Below, piece by piece: positions 44,580-60,288 of a DNA stretch of 64,000 nt. The first letter of the stretch is position 1; every line of letters starts with the position of its first letter. The stretch is from Enterobacter ludwigii (GTDB lineage Bacteria; Pseudomonadota; Gammaproteobacteria; Enterobacterales; Enterobacteriaceae), in contig NZ_CP017279.1 in assembly GCF_001750725.1 (NCBI RefSeq), positions 2,232,001-2,296,000 on the forward strand. The letters run 5' to 3'. The notes beneath the pieces are model-generated. The model was not told the origin of the DNA and made no database searches. It was given only the letters and a program-made list of their open reading frames with translations. The position numbers and the translations under genes were made by a program.

Positions 44580-45479
44580 ATGTTAGATAACTCACGTTTA
44601 CGCATAGCTATTCAAAAATCAGGCCGTTTGAGTGATGATTCACGCGAACTGCTCGCCCGCTGCGGGATTAAAATCAACCTGCACACCCAGCGCCTGATTG
44701 CCCTGGCTGAAAATATGCCCATCGACATTCTGCGCGTGCGTGATGACGATATTCCCGGCCTCGTGATGGATGGCGTTGTTGACCTCGGCATCATCGGTGA
44801 AAACGTGCTGGAAGAAGAGCTCCTGACCCGCCGTGCCCAGGGTGAAGATCCACGCTATTTTACCCTGCGTCGTCTGGACTTCGGCGGCTGCCGCCTGTCG
44901 CTGGCCACGCCTGTCGATGAAGCCTGGGACGGCCCGGCCGCGCTGAACGGCAAGCGTATCGCCACCTCCTACCCTCACCTGTTAAAACGTTACCTGGATC
45001 AGAAAGGCGTGCAGTTTAAATCCTGCCTGCTGAACGGCTCTGTTGAGGTGGCACCGCGCGCGGGTCTGGCTGACGCCATCTGTGACCTCGTCTCTACGGG
45101 CGCCACGCTGGAAGCGAACGGTCTGCGCGAAGTGGAAGTGATTTACCGCTCCAAAGCGTGCCTTATCCAGCGCGACGGCGAAATGGCCGATGCGAAACAA
45201 CAGCTGATCGACAAACTGCTGACCCGTATTCAGGGCGTGATTCAGGCCCGTGAATCGAAATACATCATGATGCACGCGCCAACCGAACGTCTTGATGAGG
45301 TCATTGCCCTACTGCCAGGCGCAGAGCGCCCGACCATCCTGCCTCTGGCCGGTGACCAGCAGCGCGTCGCCATGCACATGGTCAGTAGCGAAACCCTGTT
45401 CTGGGAAACCATGGAAAAACTGAAAGCGCTGGGCGCAAGCTCAATTCTGGTGCTGCCAATTGAGAAGATGATGGAGTGA
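44580..45479 (+). CDS. hisG: ATP phosphoribosyltransferase HisG
   Basis: HisG catalyses the first and feedback-controlled step of histidine synthesis: ATP + PRPP to phosphoribosyl-ATP. The 299-residue product is the long, self-sufficient form. It has a substrate domain ([14 protein letters not shown]), the PRPP loop [14 protein letters not shown], and the C-terminal ACT-like domain (from about residue 225) that binds histidine. No HisZ is needed. It follows the leader attenuator and its stop overlaps the start region of hisD. Confidence 0.97.
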   Translation: MLDNSRLRIAIQKSGRLSDDSRELLARCGIKINLHTQRLIALAENMPIDILRVRDDDIPGLVMDGVVDLGIIGENVLEEELLTRRAQGEDPRYFTLRRLDFGGCRLSLATPVDEAWDGPAALNGKRIATSYPHLLKRYLDQKGVQFKSCLLNGSVEVAPRAGLADAICDLVSTGATLEANGLREVEVIYRSKACLIQRDGEMADAKQQLIDKLLTRIQGVIQARESKYIMMHAPTERLDEVIALLPGAERPTILPLAGDQQRVAMHMVSSETLFWETMEKLKALGASSILVLPIEKMME

Positions 45480-45484
45480 TGGCC

Positions 45485-50989
<5,505 letters not shown>

Positions 50990-50996
<7 letters not shown>

Positions 50997-51601
50997 CAGA
51001 GCAACAACAGGCACAACTGGACTGGGAAAAAACTGACGGATTACTGCCGGTGGTTGTACAGCATGCCGTCTCAGGTGAAGTGCTGATGCTGGGATATATG
51101 AACCAGGATGCACTAACCAAAACCATCGACAGCGGCAAGGTCACCTTTTTCTCGCGTACCAAACAACGCTTGTGGACCAAAGGGGAAACCTCTGGCCATT
51201 TCCTGAATGTAGTCAGCATTACGCCGGACTGCGATAACGATACGCTTCTGGTACTGGCGAATCCGATCGGCCCAACCTGCCACAAGGGCACCAGCAGCTG
51301 CTTCGGCGACGCAAGCCACCAGTGGCTGTTCCTGTATCAGCTGGAACAGTTACTCGCTGAGCGTAAAACGGCGGATCCTGAAAGTTCGTATACGGCGAAA
51401 CTCTACGCCAGCGGAACCAAACGTATCGCGCAAAAGGTGGGGGAAGAAGGCGTTGAGACAGCGCTGGCCGCGACCGTGCATGACCGCGAGGAGCTGACGA
51501 ACGAGGCGTCGGATTTGATGTATCACCTGCTGGTGCTGCTGCAGGATCAGGAGCTTGATTTGACGGCGGTGATTGAGAATCTACGTAAGAGACATAAATA
51601 A
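50990..51601 (+). CDS. hisI: Bifunctional HisI(E): PR-AMP cyclohydrolase / PR-ATP pyrophosphatase
   Basis: The 203-residue protein carries two consecutive enzymes of the pathway. The N-terminal cyclohydrolase (about 1-110) has [30 protein letters not shown] and the zinc-binding CDNDTLL...[11 protein letters not shown]. The C-terminal pyrophosphohydrolase (about 115-203) has [24 protein letters not shown], the MazG-like metal-binding helix. It ends the operon and is followed by a strong terminator. Confidence 0.97.
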
Positions 51602-51631
51602 AAAAACCGGGGAATGTCCCCGGTTTTTTTA
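51600..51631. terminator. Bidirectional terminator between hisI and wzzB
   Basis: AACCGGGGA-ATG-TCCCCGGTT with A-run left and seven T right. It ends the his operon and the converging wzzB. Confidence 0.92.
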
Positions 51632-51642
51632 TCTGATGAGAA

Positions 51643-52623
51643 TCACGCTTTTGGTTTGTAGTTCCGCAATGCGTTGCGGCCGAGAACCACACCCGAACCA
51701 ATAATCCCGCCAAGCAGGACTGCCAAAGTTAAAATAATTGCCTTTTTCGGGCTGTCACGTCGGACTGGAAGATCCGGTTTCATAACATAGCGATATACGT
51801 GGATTGTGTCAGGGTTGACATTCAGTTTTTCGATATCCAGCAAATTTTGCTTAGTTTGATAGTACGCACCTGAGAACACCAACGGACGAGACGCTTCGTT
51901 TTCAATCATTGACTTCAGCGCTTCGCTGCCAAGCAGGAACATAGTTTCCTGCGTCACGTCCTGAGTTTGCTGAATTTGCGGAGAGGTGATTTTCGCTGCC
52001 TCTGCGTTCTTCAGCGCTTCCGTAATCTGTTTAATGCGCAGATCTTTTTGCTCTTGAGCGACCTTCTCCTGGTTCTCTAGAGAGTCGTTCAGGGTTTTAA
52101 TCTGCTCTTTGATATTGTCTTTAAGATCAACGGAAAGTTCTTTTGCAGTTTGCTCATCAACCTGCTGGATGTACTGTGCTAGTTGCTTTTGAGCAGCTTC
52201 AGCGGACTCCGCGACATAAGTCACAGTCAGGGGCAATTCTTGATTTTTGACTGTAGGCCCGATGGACAGTTTCTCAGGTTGTTCCTGATTTCCCAGAGCC
52301 TGTGCTAAGGCTGAGAATGAGGAATTAAAACGTCCAATTGCTCGCGTTTGGATATCGAGCATAGCAGGGGCTGCGCTGCCATAAAGGATATTTAATGCAT
52401 TTGAGTAAGTAGCAATCTGAGCCGCATCAGGTTGAGCGATGATGGCGGATGATGTCCATTTCTCTTTTGCAACCGTAATATAAACACCCGCAAGCACGAC
52501 AAACAGAGCGACAAAAGCTACCACAGTCCACTTCCCACGCCATACTTGCAACACTAAATCAATTAAATCAATTTGCTCCGGGTCATTGCTTCGGTTGACC
52601 TGGCTATAGTTGTTCTGCGTCAT
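51643..52623 (-). CDS. wzzB: O-antigen chain-length determinant WzzB
   Basis: Wzz sets the modal number of O-antigen repeats together with the Wzy polymerase. The 326-residue protein has the family layout: a membrane segment near residues 32-51 preceded by IDLIDLVLQVWRGKW, a long periplasmic helical part (about 55-290), and a second Pro/Gly-rich membrane segment (about 295-316) ending VLGRNALRNYKPKA. Its place between hisI and ugd is the standard enteric location. It diverges from the epimerase gene. Confidence 0.95.
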   Translation of the reverse strand: MTQNNYSQVNRSNDPEQIDLIDLVLQVWRGKWTVVAFVALFVVLAGVYITVAKEKWTSSAIIAQPDAAQIATYSNALNILYGSAAPAMLDIQTRAIGRFNSSFSALAQALGNQEQPEKLSIGPTVKNQELPLTVTYVAESAEAAQKQLAQYIQQVDEQTAKELSVDLKDNIKEQIKTLNDSLENQEKVAQEQKDLRIKQITEALKNAEAAKITSPQIQQTQDVTQETMFLLGSEALKSMIENEASRPLVFSGAYYQTKQNLLDIEKLNVNPDTIHVYRYVMKPDLPVRRDSPKKAIILTLAVLLGGIIGSGVVLGRNALRNYKPKA

Positions 52624-52816
52624 ACAATCCCTAACAGATGAAAAAGGGCAAAAACAATTGTGTTTGCATAGTGTATCTGTTGCTACAGATTTTTCTATAA
52701 GAATCCGATGAGTTAAATCGGAAAGATGGGTTATGTAACTGGCATCCGCCGCGCTATGATAGACGCAATGTGATGCGTGATGGCATCAGTAAGAACACAT
52801 GTTTATGAGGGAAGAT

Positions 52817-53821
52817 ATGAAATTTCTGGTAACGGGTGCAGCAGGCTTTATCGGCGCAAATGTCAGCAAACGGCTCCTGGATGCCGGTCATCAGGTCGTC
52901 GGTATTGATAACCTGAATGACTACTATGATGTCAATCTTAAGCTGGCACGTCTGGATCTGCTGACATCTGACAGTTTCGCCTTCCACAAGCTGGACCTGG
53001 CCGACCGTGAAGGCATGGCCACACTGTTCGCCCGTGAGAAATTTGATCGCGTCATCCACCTGGCCGCACAGGCAGGTGTACGCTACTCGCTTGAAAACCC
53101 TCACGCCTATGCAGATGCCAACCTGGTAGGGCACCTCAACGTGCTGGAAGGCTGTCGCCATCACAAGGTACAACATCTTCTGTATGCATCTTCCAGCTCC
53201 GTTTACGGTCTGAATCGCAAGATGCCTTTTTCGACTGACGATTCGGTCGATCACCCTGTCTCACTTTATGCCGCGACCAAAAAAGCCAATGAACTGATGT
53301 CGCATACCTATTCCCACCTGTACAACCTGCCCACGACGGGCCTGCGTTTCTTTACCGTGTACGGTCCGTGGGGTCGTCCGGATATGGCGCTGTTTAAATT
53401 CACCAAAGCGATGATTGAAGGCAAAAGCATTGATGTCTACAACTACGGTAAGATGAAGCGCGACTTCACTTACATTGATGATATCGCCGAAGCCATTATC
53501 CGTCTGCAGGATGTTATCCCTCAGGCCGATGCAAACTGGACCGTTGAAACCGGTTCACCGGCAACCAGCTCTGCGCCTTATCGCGTCTATAACATCGGAA
53601 ACAGCTCTCCGGTTGAACTGATGGATTACATTACGGCTCTTGAAGAGGCGCTCGGGACAGAGGCAGAGAAGAATATGATGCCAATCCAGCCGGGTGACGT
53701 ACTAGAAACCAGCGCAGATACTAAAGCGCTGTATGAGGTTATTGGCTTCAAACCGCAGACTTCCGTTAAAAAAGGCGTGAAGAATTTTGTTGACTGGTAT
53801 CGCGACTTCTACAAAGTATAA
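52817..53821 (+). CDS. NAD-dependent epimerase, probable UDP-glucuronate 4-epimerase
   Basis: This is an extended short-chain dehydrogenase with GAAGFIG at residues 7-13 (NAD binding) and the catalytic Y151-A-A-T-K155, preceded by YASSSSVYG. The 334-residue length and stretches such as GIDNLNDYYDVNLK, TVYGPWGRPDMALFKF and YNYGKMKRDFTYIDDI are those of the UDP-glucuronate 4-epimerases (Uge/LspL/Gla type), which make UDP-galacturonate. Start: the ATG at 52817 has GAGG six bases upstream; two earlier ATGs lack a site. It lies opposite to ugd, whose product UDP-GlcA is the expected substrate. Confidence 0.86.
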   Translation: MKFLVTGAAGFIGANVSKRLLDAGHQVVGIDNLNDYYDVNLKLARLDLLTSDSFAFHKLDLADREGMATLFAREKFDRVIHLAAQAGVRYSLENPHAYADANLVGHLNVLEGCRHHKVQHLLYASSSSVYGLNRKMPFSTDDSVDHPVSLYAATKKANELMSHTYSHLYNLPTTGLRFFTVYGPWGRPDMALFKFTKAMIEGKSIDVYNYGKMKRDFTYIDDIAEAIIRLQDVIPQADANWTVETGSPATSSAPYRVYNIGNSSPVELMDYITALEEALGTEAEKNMMPIQPGDVLETSADTKALYEVIGFKPQTSVKKGVKNFVDWYRDFYKV

Positions 53822-53825
53822 AAAC

Positions 53826-53857
53826 AAAAAAAACCGGCACTTGGCCGGTTTTTTTAT
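53826..53857. terminator. Bidirectional terminator between the epimerase gene and ugd
   Basis: AAACCGGC-ACTT-GGCCGGTTT with A- and T-runs on the two sides, between converging genes. Confidence 0.9.
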
Positions 53858-53874
53858 GCCCCTTAAGCAGAGAC

Positions 53875-55041
53875 TCAGTCGCTACCAAACAAATCGCGGG
53901 TATACACTTTATCCGCCACGTCGGCCAGTTCTTCCGCCATACGGTTAGAGATAATCACATCCGCTTCCTGCTTGAACGCATCCAAGTCACGAATCACACG
54001 AGAATGGAAGAATTCATCCTCCTGCATCGCTGGCTCATAAATAATTACCTGAACGCCTTTGGCCTTAATACGCTTCATGATCCCCTGAATGGAAGAGGCG
54101 CGGAAGTTATCAGAACCGCTCTTCATGATCAGGCGATATACACCCACCACTTTCGGCTGACGCGCGAGAATGGAATCAGAAATGAAGTCTTTACGCGTAC
54201 GGTTTGCATCAACAATCGCTGAAATCAAATTGTTTGGCACAGCCTGATAGTTCGCCAGCAACTGTTTCGTATCTTTAGGCAGGCAATAGCCGCCGTAACC
54301 AAACGACGGGTTGTTGTAATGGTTACCGATACGCGGGTCAAGGCAAACACCTTCGATGATCTGACGGGTGTTCAGGCCCAGACTCTCGGCATAGCTGTCC
54401 AGCTCGTTGAAGTAAGCCACGCGCATTGCCAGGTAGGTATTCGCGAACAGCTTGATCGCTTCGGCTTCAGTGGAATCGGTAAACAGCACCGGGATATCTT
54501 TCTTGATTGCGCCTTCCTGAAGGAGAGCAGCAAAACGCTCCGCACGCTCAGAGCGCTCACCGATCACGATACGGGATGGGTGCAGGTTATCGTATAACGC
54601 CCTGCCCTCGCGCAGAAACTCTGGCGAGAAGAAGACATTATCAATACCCAACTCTTCTTTGATTGATTTAGTGAAACCGACCGGAATGGTCGACTTAATG
54701 ATCATCACTGCATTCGGGTTAATCGCGATAACGTCTTTGATCACCGCTTCAACCGTCGAAGTGTTGAAATAGTTGGTTTTTGGATCGTAGTCTGTTGGGG
54801 TCGCAATGATGACAAAGTCCGCATCACGATAAGCATCGTCTTTATCGGTGGTAGCACGGAAATTCAGCGGTTTGTTCGAAAGGTAATCCTGGATTTCTTT
54901 GTCTACAATCGGCGATTTCTTCTGATTCAGCATATCCACTTTGGACTGTACGATGTCCAGCGCAACCACTTCATGGTTCTGGGCAATCAGAATGCCGTTT
55001 GAGAGACCGACATAGCCTGTTCCGGAGATTGTTATTTTCAT
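53875..55041 (-). CDS. ugd: UDP-glucose 6-dehydrogenase Ugd
   Basis: Ugd oxidises UDP-glucose to UDP-glucuronate, needed for colanic acid, Ara4N-modified lipid A and, here, probably UDP-GalA. The 388-residue protein has the NAD fold [12 protein letters not shown] at the start, the mid-region [21 protein letters not shown], and the catalytic C253 in [15 protein letters not shown]. Length and sequence match the enteric Ugd. The gnd gene lies upstream in the same direction with a terminator between them, so ugd likely has its own promoter in the 227-bp gap. Confidence 0.96.
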   Translation of the reverse strand: MKITISGTGYVGLSNGILIAQNHEVVALDIVQSKVDMLNQKKSPIVDKEIQDYLSNKPLNFRATTDKDDAYRDADFVIIATPTDYDPKTNYFNTSTVEAVIKDVIAINPNAVMIIKSTIPVGFTKSIKEELGIDNVFFSPEFLREGRALYDNLHPSRIVIGERSERAERFAALLQEGAIKKDIPVLFTDSTEAEAIKLFANTYLAMRVAYFNELDSYAESLGLNTRQIIEGVCLDPRIGNHYNNPSFGYGGYCLPKDTKQLLANYQAVPNNLISAIVDANRTRKDFISDSILARQPKVVGVYRLIMKSGSDNFRASSIQGIMKRIKAKGVQVIIYEPAMQEDEFFHSRVIRDLDAFKQEADVIISNRMAEELADVADKVYTRDLFGSD

Positions 55042-55216
55042 TCGCTAATGACTTCTGTGAGTTAACTGTACTGATGGCCGCCTGACCATCGCGATAAACC
55101 TGACTGTTGGGCTTTGTACCTCCTGGCCAACAGAACTGTCAAGGCAAACCAGGAGTAATCCCTGCTCGCAGGATGACATTCAGACTACTTCGAGTATCGC
55201 GAGCCAAATTTTGCGT

Positions 55217-55246
55217 AAAAAAAACCCGGAGACGAGCTCCGGGCCT
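55217..55246 (-). terminator. Terminator after gnd
   Basis: Read leftwards, CCCGGAG-CTCGT-CTCCGGG is followed by eight T, about 25 bp after the gnd stop. Confidence 0.85.
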
Positions 55247-55268
55247 TAATTACAACGCGTTATTTAAC

Positions 55269-56675
55269 TTATTCCATCCATTCGGTATGGAATACACCTT
55301 CTTTATCAGTACGCTTATAGGTATGCGCACCAAAATAGTCGCGCTGTGCCTGAATCAGGTTCGCAGGCAGAACGGCAGCACGGTAGCTGTCGTAGTACGC
55401 CACTGCTGCGGAGAAGGTCGGAACAGGAATACCGTTCTGCACAGCGTAGGCCACAACGTCACGCAGCGCCTGCTGGTATTCGTCGGCAATCTTCTTGAAG
55501 TATGGCGCCAGCAGAAGGTTAGCAATACCCGCGTTTTCCGCATAAGCATCGGTGATTTTCTGCAGGAATTGTGCACGAATGATGCAACCTGCGCGGAAGA
55601 TCTTCGCGATCTCACCGTAGTTCAGATCCCAGTTGTTCTCGTCTGACGCGGCACGCAGCTGAGAGAAGCCCTGCGCGTAGGAGACGATTTTACCCAGGTA
55701 CAGAGCGCGGCGAACTTTCTCGACGAATTCAGCTTTGTCACCCGCGGGTTTAGCCTGTGGGCCAGACAGCACTTTGGATGCCGCAACGCGCTGCTCCTTC
55801 AGGGAAGAGATGTAACGCGCAAATACGGATTCGGTGATCAGAGACAGCGGTTCACCCAGATCCAGAGAACTCTGGCTGGTCCATTTACCGGTGCCTTTGT
55901 TCGCTGCTTCATCCAGGATCACATCGACCAGGTATTTACCCTCTTCATCTTTCTTAGTGAAGATATCTTTGGTGATGTCAATGAGGTAGCTGTTCAGTTC
56001 GCCTTTGTTCCACTCGGTAAAGGTTTCTGCCAGCTCTTCGTTAGAGAGTTTCAGGCCGCCTTTCAGCAGAGAGTAAGCCTCCGCGATCAGCTGCATGTCG
56101 CCGTATTCGATGCCATTGTGAACCATCTTCACGTAATGGCCTGCACCGTCTGGACCAATATAGGTCACACACGGCTCGCCATCTTCCGCAACAGCAGCGA
56201 TTTTGGTCAAGATTGGCGCAACCAGTTCGTATGCCTCTTTCTGACCACCAGGCATGATAGATGGGCCTTTCAGTGCGCCCTCTTCACCACCGGAAACACC
56301 GGTACCGATGAAGTTGAAACCTTCAGCAGAAAGCTCACGGTTACGACGAATGGTGTCCTGGAAGAAGGTGTTACCGCCATCAATGATGATGTCACCTTTT
56401 TCGAGGTAAGGCTTCAGGGAGTCGATAGCTGCATCAGTACCCGCGCCCGCTTTCACCATTAACAGGATACGACGAGGCGTTTCCAGGGACTCAACAAATT
56501 CTTTCACCGTATAGAACGGAACCAGTTTTTTGCCCGGGTTTTCGGCAATCACTTCTTCGGTCTTATCACGGGAGCGGTTGAAAACGGAGACGGTATAACC
56601 ACGGCTTTCGATGTTGAGCGCCAGGTTGCGCCCCATCACTGCCATACCGACAACGCCGATCTGTTGCTTGGACAT
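55269..56675 (-). CDS. gnd: 6-phosphogluconate dehydrogenase Gnd
   Basis: Gnd is the NADP-dependent decarboxylating dehydrogenase of the pentose phosphate pathway. The 468-residue protein has [15 protein letters not shown] at residues 6-20 with [10 protein letters not shown] following (NADP 2'-phosphate recognition), the substrate-binding [21 protein letters not shown], and the catalytic Lys region [22 protein letters not shown]. It is intact. It borders the O-antigen cluster, the typical enteric position that makes gnd subject to recombination with foreign O-antigen DNA. Confidence 0.97.
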   Translation of the reverse strand: MSKQQIGVVGMAVMGRNLALNIESRGYTVSVFNRSRDKTEEVIAENPGKKLVPFYTVKEFVESLETPRRILLMVKAGAGTDAAIDSLKPYLEKGDIIIDGGNTFFQDTIRRNRELSAEGFNFIGTGVSGGEEGALKGPSIMPGGQKEAYELVAPILTKIAAVAEDGEPCVTYIGPDGAGHYVKMVHNGIEYGDMQLIAEAYSLLKGGLKLSNEELAETFTEWNKGELNSYLIDITKDIFTKKDEEGKYLVDVILDEAANKGTGKWTSQSSLDLGEPLSLITESVFARYISSLKEQRVAASKVLSGPQAKPAGDKAEFVEKVRRALYLGKIVSYAQGFSQLRAASDENNWDLNYGEIAKIFRAGCIIRAQFLQKITDAYAENAGIANLLLAPYFKKIADEYQQALRDVVAYAVQNGIPVPTFSAAVAYYDSYRAAVLPANLIQAQRDYFGAHTYKRTDKEGVFHTEWME

Positions 56676-56823
56676 TACATACTCCTGTCAGGTGTGGTCC
56701 CGCCGGGTACTTCCCGGCGGATATAATATTGAATTATCTTAACTCAGAAAACGAGAGCAGAGGTAGGTATTTATGGTCATTAATCCATTTAAGCCATACC
56801 AAAAGCAAGGCTTTAACGTGCGA

Positions 56824-58296
56824 TTATTTTTTCGTCGATGAGACACATGAGTTTTTATTTTTATATTCTTTAATGATTTCTTGATAATTATAATAACTTA
56901 ACTTTGGCGTTCGTCTTAATGTCTTATCTTCAAAATCAACACCAATTATGCCAAACCTATTTTTGTAGCCCCAGAGCCATTCGAAATTATCGAGTAAACT
57001 CCAGAAAAGATAGCCCTGGATATCCAGGCCATCCTTTTTTGCTTCCATAATTGCAGACACATGTCTAACGAGATAGTCGGCTCTCAACTTATCAGAAATG
57101 ACGCCGTCTTTAAGTTTTTCATCATCTGGACCAAAACCAGCCCCATTCTCAGTAATAATAAAGGTAGGATGGGCGTATTTAGCATCGATCTTTTCCATCA
57201 TCGTAACCAGTGCTTCTGGATAAACCGGACCGTTGACAGAGGGTTTTTTATCAGGATTAGGAACATTCCCTATTTCAAACGCTTCAGTTTTATCATGCTT
57301 GACCAACGTAGGGCCATAATAATTTACGCCGATAAAATCTGGTTTGCCTTGGGTAATAAGTTGCATATCCTGAGAGGTAGGCTTGAATTGAGGATATGCA
57401 GACTGATACATTTTCAATACTGTATCTGGATATTTCCCCTTATAAAGCGCATCCAGGATCCAGTTATTATGGAGATCGTTACATAACTGTTCAGTAGGAC
57501 TGTTTGGTTGACCACTGTCGATGCATGGAGATAAGTTTAAAGCAATACCAACGCGACCATCATATTTCGCCTTATGGTAATTACGTACCACTAACGCATT
57601 CGCAATCAAAAGATTATGCAGTGCTACCGCTTGCTTTCCGCGTGAAGCTGCAGACAAAACGTCACGATATCCGTCCGTTTTTTTTGCAATGAGATTCTCA
57701 GCAAGAGGTTCCAGAGTAAAAACATAACCTTCAGGCTCATTAAAGGTGATGAAATCATGAGCTTTATTACCAAAGTTTTTAAAAATTACTTCAGCATATT
57801 TTTCGAACCAGACAGGTGATTCAGGATTAGACCAACTACCTTTTTCATACAGCGCTAGTGGCATATCCCAGTGGTAAAGTGTAATGACAGGCTCAATATT
57901 GGCATCTTTTAAATCAGCAATCAGTTGATTATAATAAGCCAACCCCTTCTGATTTACTGTAACTCCATCTGGCATTATTCGAGACCAGGAAATGGAGAAG
58001 CGGTATGAATTTACTCCTAATTCCTTCATGAGTTGTATATCTTTCAGATAAACATCACGTGAAATTTGATTAGCCGCGACATCGCCATTTTCAGCGGTAC
58101 CAATAATATATTTGGTCACTTCATTATGGGTAAAGTAATCCCAATTTGAATGGCCCTTTCCACCTTCATTCCAACCACCCTCAACTTGATATGAGGAGGA
58201 TGCAGTGCCCCAGAGGAAATCGCATTGCTGTTTTTCGTCAGAAAATGCAGGGGGTAACAAAAATACAGAGGTAAAGAAAAAATATTTTGCTTTCAT
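56824..58296 (-). CDS. Secreted GH1 beta-glucosidase in the O-antigen region
   Basis: The 490-residue product is a complete glycoside hydrolase family 1 protein behind a signal peptide (about 1-19, ending PPAFS). It has FLWGTASSSYQVEGGWNEGGKG at the N-terminus, the acid/base E187 in TFNEPEG, the nucleophile E383 in ITENGAG, and FWSLLDNFEWLWGYKNRFGI near the C-terminus. The DNFEW-type signature is that of true beta-glycosidases; 6-phospho-beta-glucosidases carry a different sequence there. At least four cysteines (C25, C258, C272 and one near the end) fit a periplasmic or secreted protein. It lies between gnd and rmlA, in the same direction as the O-antigen genes and AT-rich like them. The substrate is unknown; trimming of O-antigen or hydrolysis of external glucosides are both possible. 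Confidence 0.88.
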   Translation of the reverse strand: MKAKYFFFTSVFLLPPAFSDEKQQCDFLWGTASSSYQVEGGWNEGGKGHSNWDYFTHNEVTKYIIGTAENGDVAANQISRDVYLKDIQLMKELGVNSYRFSISWSRIMPDGVTVNQKGLAYYNQLIADLKDANIEPVITLYHWDMPLALYEKGSWSNPESPVWFEKYAEVIFKNFGNKAHDFITFNEPEGYVFTLEPLAENLIAKKTDGYRDVLSAASRGKQAVALHNLLIANALVVRNYHKAKYDGRVGIALNLSPCIDSGQPNSPTEQLCNDLHNNWILDALYKGKYPDTVLKMYQSAYPQFKPTSQDMQLITQGKPDFIGVNYYGPTLVKHDKTEAFEIGNVPNPDKKPSVNGPVYPEALVTMMEKIDAKYAHPTFIITENGAGFGPDDEKLKDGVISDKLRADYLVRHVSAIMEAKKDGLDIQGYLFWSLLDNFEWLWGYKNRFGIIGVDFEDKTLRRTPKLSYYNYQEIIKEYKNKNSCVSSTKK

Positions 58297-58356
58297 ATTA
58301 GATAATTATAACCTGATAGCCATAAAACATATAATATTATGATATTTCTGTAATCG

Positions 58357-59229
58357 CTATTTGCTATTCTTAATTAAATTAATCAAATATTGACCGTAAT
58401 TGGTCTTGCTCATCTCATTCCCGTAGGTCAGAACTTCATCCACAGTGAGCCAACCATTGCGGTAAGCAATTTCCTCAAGGCAGGCAATTTTAAAGCCCTG
58501 TCGCTTCTCAATCGTATGAATAAATTGTGATGCTTCGATTAGACTATCATGGGTACCGGTATCGAGCCATGCAAAGCCACGGCCAAGCAATTCTACCTGA
58601 AGATTTCCCTGCTCCAGGTACATCTCATTAAGGGTAGTAATTTCAAGCTCACCGCGAGCTGATGGCTTGACATGTTTAGCCATATCAACCACGTTTTCAT
58701 CATAAAAGTAGAGACCAGTAACCGCCCAGTTGGATTTTGGTGCCGCAGGTTTTTCTTCTATACTTAATGCTTTGTAGTTTTCATCAAACTCAACAACGCC
58801 GAACCGCTCAGGGTCCATTACCTGATAACCAAAAACAGTAGCGCCTGTATTGACTGAAACAACCGATTCAAGTTTCCTGCCAAAGCTCTGCCCGAAGAAA
58901 ATATTATCGCCTAATACCAGGGCACATTTATCACCAGCGATAAACTCTTCACCAATAATGAATGCCTGCGCGAGGCCATCAGGAGACGGTTGAATTTCAT
59001 AGGATAAATTAATTCCGAAACGACTACCATCGCCCAACAAACGTTTAAATGATGGCAGATCCTCAGGCGTTGTGATTAAGAGAATGTCTCGGATACCCGC
59101 AAGCATAAGCACCGACATTGGATAATAAACCATCGGTTTATCATATATGGGCAAGAGCTGTTTAGAGACTCCACGCGTAATTGGGTGCAAACGAGTTCCT
59201 GAACCACCTGCCAGAATAATACCCTTCAT
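58357..59229 (-). CDS. rmlA: Glucose-1-phosphate thymidylyltransferase RmlA (RfbA)
   Basis: RmlA makes dTDP-glucose from glucose 1-phosphate and dTTP, the first step to dTDP-rhamnose and dTDP-amino sugars. The 290-residue protein has [11 protein letters not shown] at residues 8-18, then [17 protein letters not shown], the sugar-binding [10 protein letters not shown], and [12 protein letters not shown]. Length and sequence match the short RmlA type. The partner genes rmlB, rmlD and rmlC are not in the window; they may lie further upstream. Without them the final dTDP-sugar cannot be named. It is the last biosynthetic gene before the GH1 gene. Confidence 0.95.
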   Translation of the reverse strand: MKGIILAGGSGTRLHPITRGVSKQLLPIYDKPMVYYPMSVLMLAGIRDILLITTPEDLPSFKRLLGDGSRFGINLSYEIQPSPDGLAQAFIIGEEFIAGDKCALVLGDNIFFGQSFGRKLESVVSVNTGATVFGYQVMDPERFGVVEFDENYKALSIEEKPAAPKSNWAVTGLYFYDENVVDMAKHVKPSARGELEITTLNEMYLEQGNLQVELLGRGFAWLDTGTHDSLIEASQFIHTIEKRQGFKIACLEEIAYRNGWLTVDEVLTYGNEMSKTNYGQYLINLIKNSK

Positions 59230-59276
59230 TCTACTACCTCAATACTTTAAGCTAAATTAGATTAGATATTTATGAA

Positions 59277-60287
59277 TTAAACTGCATCTTTACTGATATC
59301 AGCTGAGCACAATGTGCTTATCCAAGAGTCTACACTATAACGCGAAATTTCATCTGAGTAAGTGTCGTCATACGAGACATTAAAAAAAGCAGAGTCAATA
59401 TAGATATTTTCACGGTTGATGAAATAAAAATTTTTCGCTGAATAAAAATCGTAGTTTTTAACTCTGGAATTCGTGGTTATAAATTTCCTCTTTAGAGGCA
59501 AACATTCTATTGTTCTCATAGTCAGACCAGTCTGACGGGGATGCTGAATATCAAGAACAGCATCAGCATCGGAGAAAAATGCTGCAATCTGCTTTTTATT
59601 CCTGGAGCGAAGTGTAAAACTGAAAAGTCTGAACTTAATTACATCTTTGATATTGGAGGCAAGAAAACCCGCCAATACAACAACTGATGGAAAATAAAGA
59701 ACAAATCTTAAATCATATTCATTTTTATACTTTTTATAAATTGCGCCCAGCAGTTTGTATCTGTCACTATGAACGGTGCCCAGAAATGCAATGCTCGGCT
59801 TAACATTCGGTAATGCATTTTTTTTCGCAGTGCTTACGAAATCAGGTGAGTAAAATAATGGTAGATGATTCATAAAATCATACTCACGCGCATCGTTATC
59901 ATCGAATGTAAATACCCGATCAAATAAGTTTAAATACTCCTGTATATGGGGATAATTTTTAATAGAATCCCATGCATAGTAAATAAACGTGGCATTCTTG
60001 TATTTCTCTTTAAATTTAAGTAGATTTTTTCTGTTAAGAGACTCACCTTTGAGGACAATGACATAGTCATAATCATCAGAAGTTTGAAGCAAAACCCTAT
60101 CAAAATACGCATCTGAAATGCGTTTAAGAAAGTTATTTTCTTTCCAAAGCCTGAGTAATATTTTAAAAAATACGTTATTAAATGGCTTTTCATCGAAATA
60201 ATCAACGGTGGCACCGGCTCGTCTCAAACCATCTGATATTTCGTTTTCATAATTAAAAAAGCGTGGGCATAAAAACAACACTTTCAT
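59277..60287 (-). CDS. Putative glycosyltransferase of the O-antigen cluster
   Basis: The 336-residue protein begins VLFLCPRFFNYENEISDGLRRAG, then has FYYAWDSIKNYPH-like and FDRVFTFDDNDAREYDF stretches, and SPDFVSTAKKN...IAFLGTVHSDRY. The C-terminal part has LDIQHPRQTGLTMRTIECLPLKRKFIT. This pattern, with the conserved TGLTMRT(I/L)E region, resembles CgeB-like GT-B glycosyltransferases found in O-antigen clusters. Donor and acceptor cannot be deduced. It starts two bases after the acetyltransferase stop, so the genes are co-transcribed. It is AT-rich and uses rare codons more than the backbone genes. Confidence 0.7.
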   Translation of the reverse strand: MKVLFLCPRFFNYENEISDGLRRAGATVDYFDEKPFNNVFFKILLRLWKENNFLKRISDAYFDRVLLQTSDDYDYVIVLKGESLNRKNLLKFKEKYKNATFIYYAWDSIKNYPHIQEYLNLFDRVFTFDDNDAREYDFMNHLPLFYSPDFVSTAKKNALPNVKPSIAFLGTVHSDRYKLLGAIYKKYKNEYDLRFVLYFPSVVVLAGFLASNIKDVIKFRLFSFTLRSRNKKQIAAFFSDADAVLDIQHPRQTGLTMRTIECLPLKRKFITTNSRVKNYDFYSAKNFYFINRENIYIDSAFFNVSYDDTYSDEISRYSVDSWISTLCSADISKDAV

Positions 60288-60288
60288 T

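Noticed and set aside
45476..45484. Upstream starts for hisD (GTG 45476, ATG 45479)
   Set aside because: They overlap the hisG stop and add residues not found in the family; the ATG at 45485 fits the known N-terminus.
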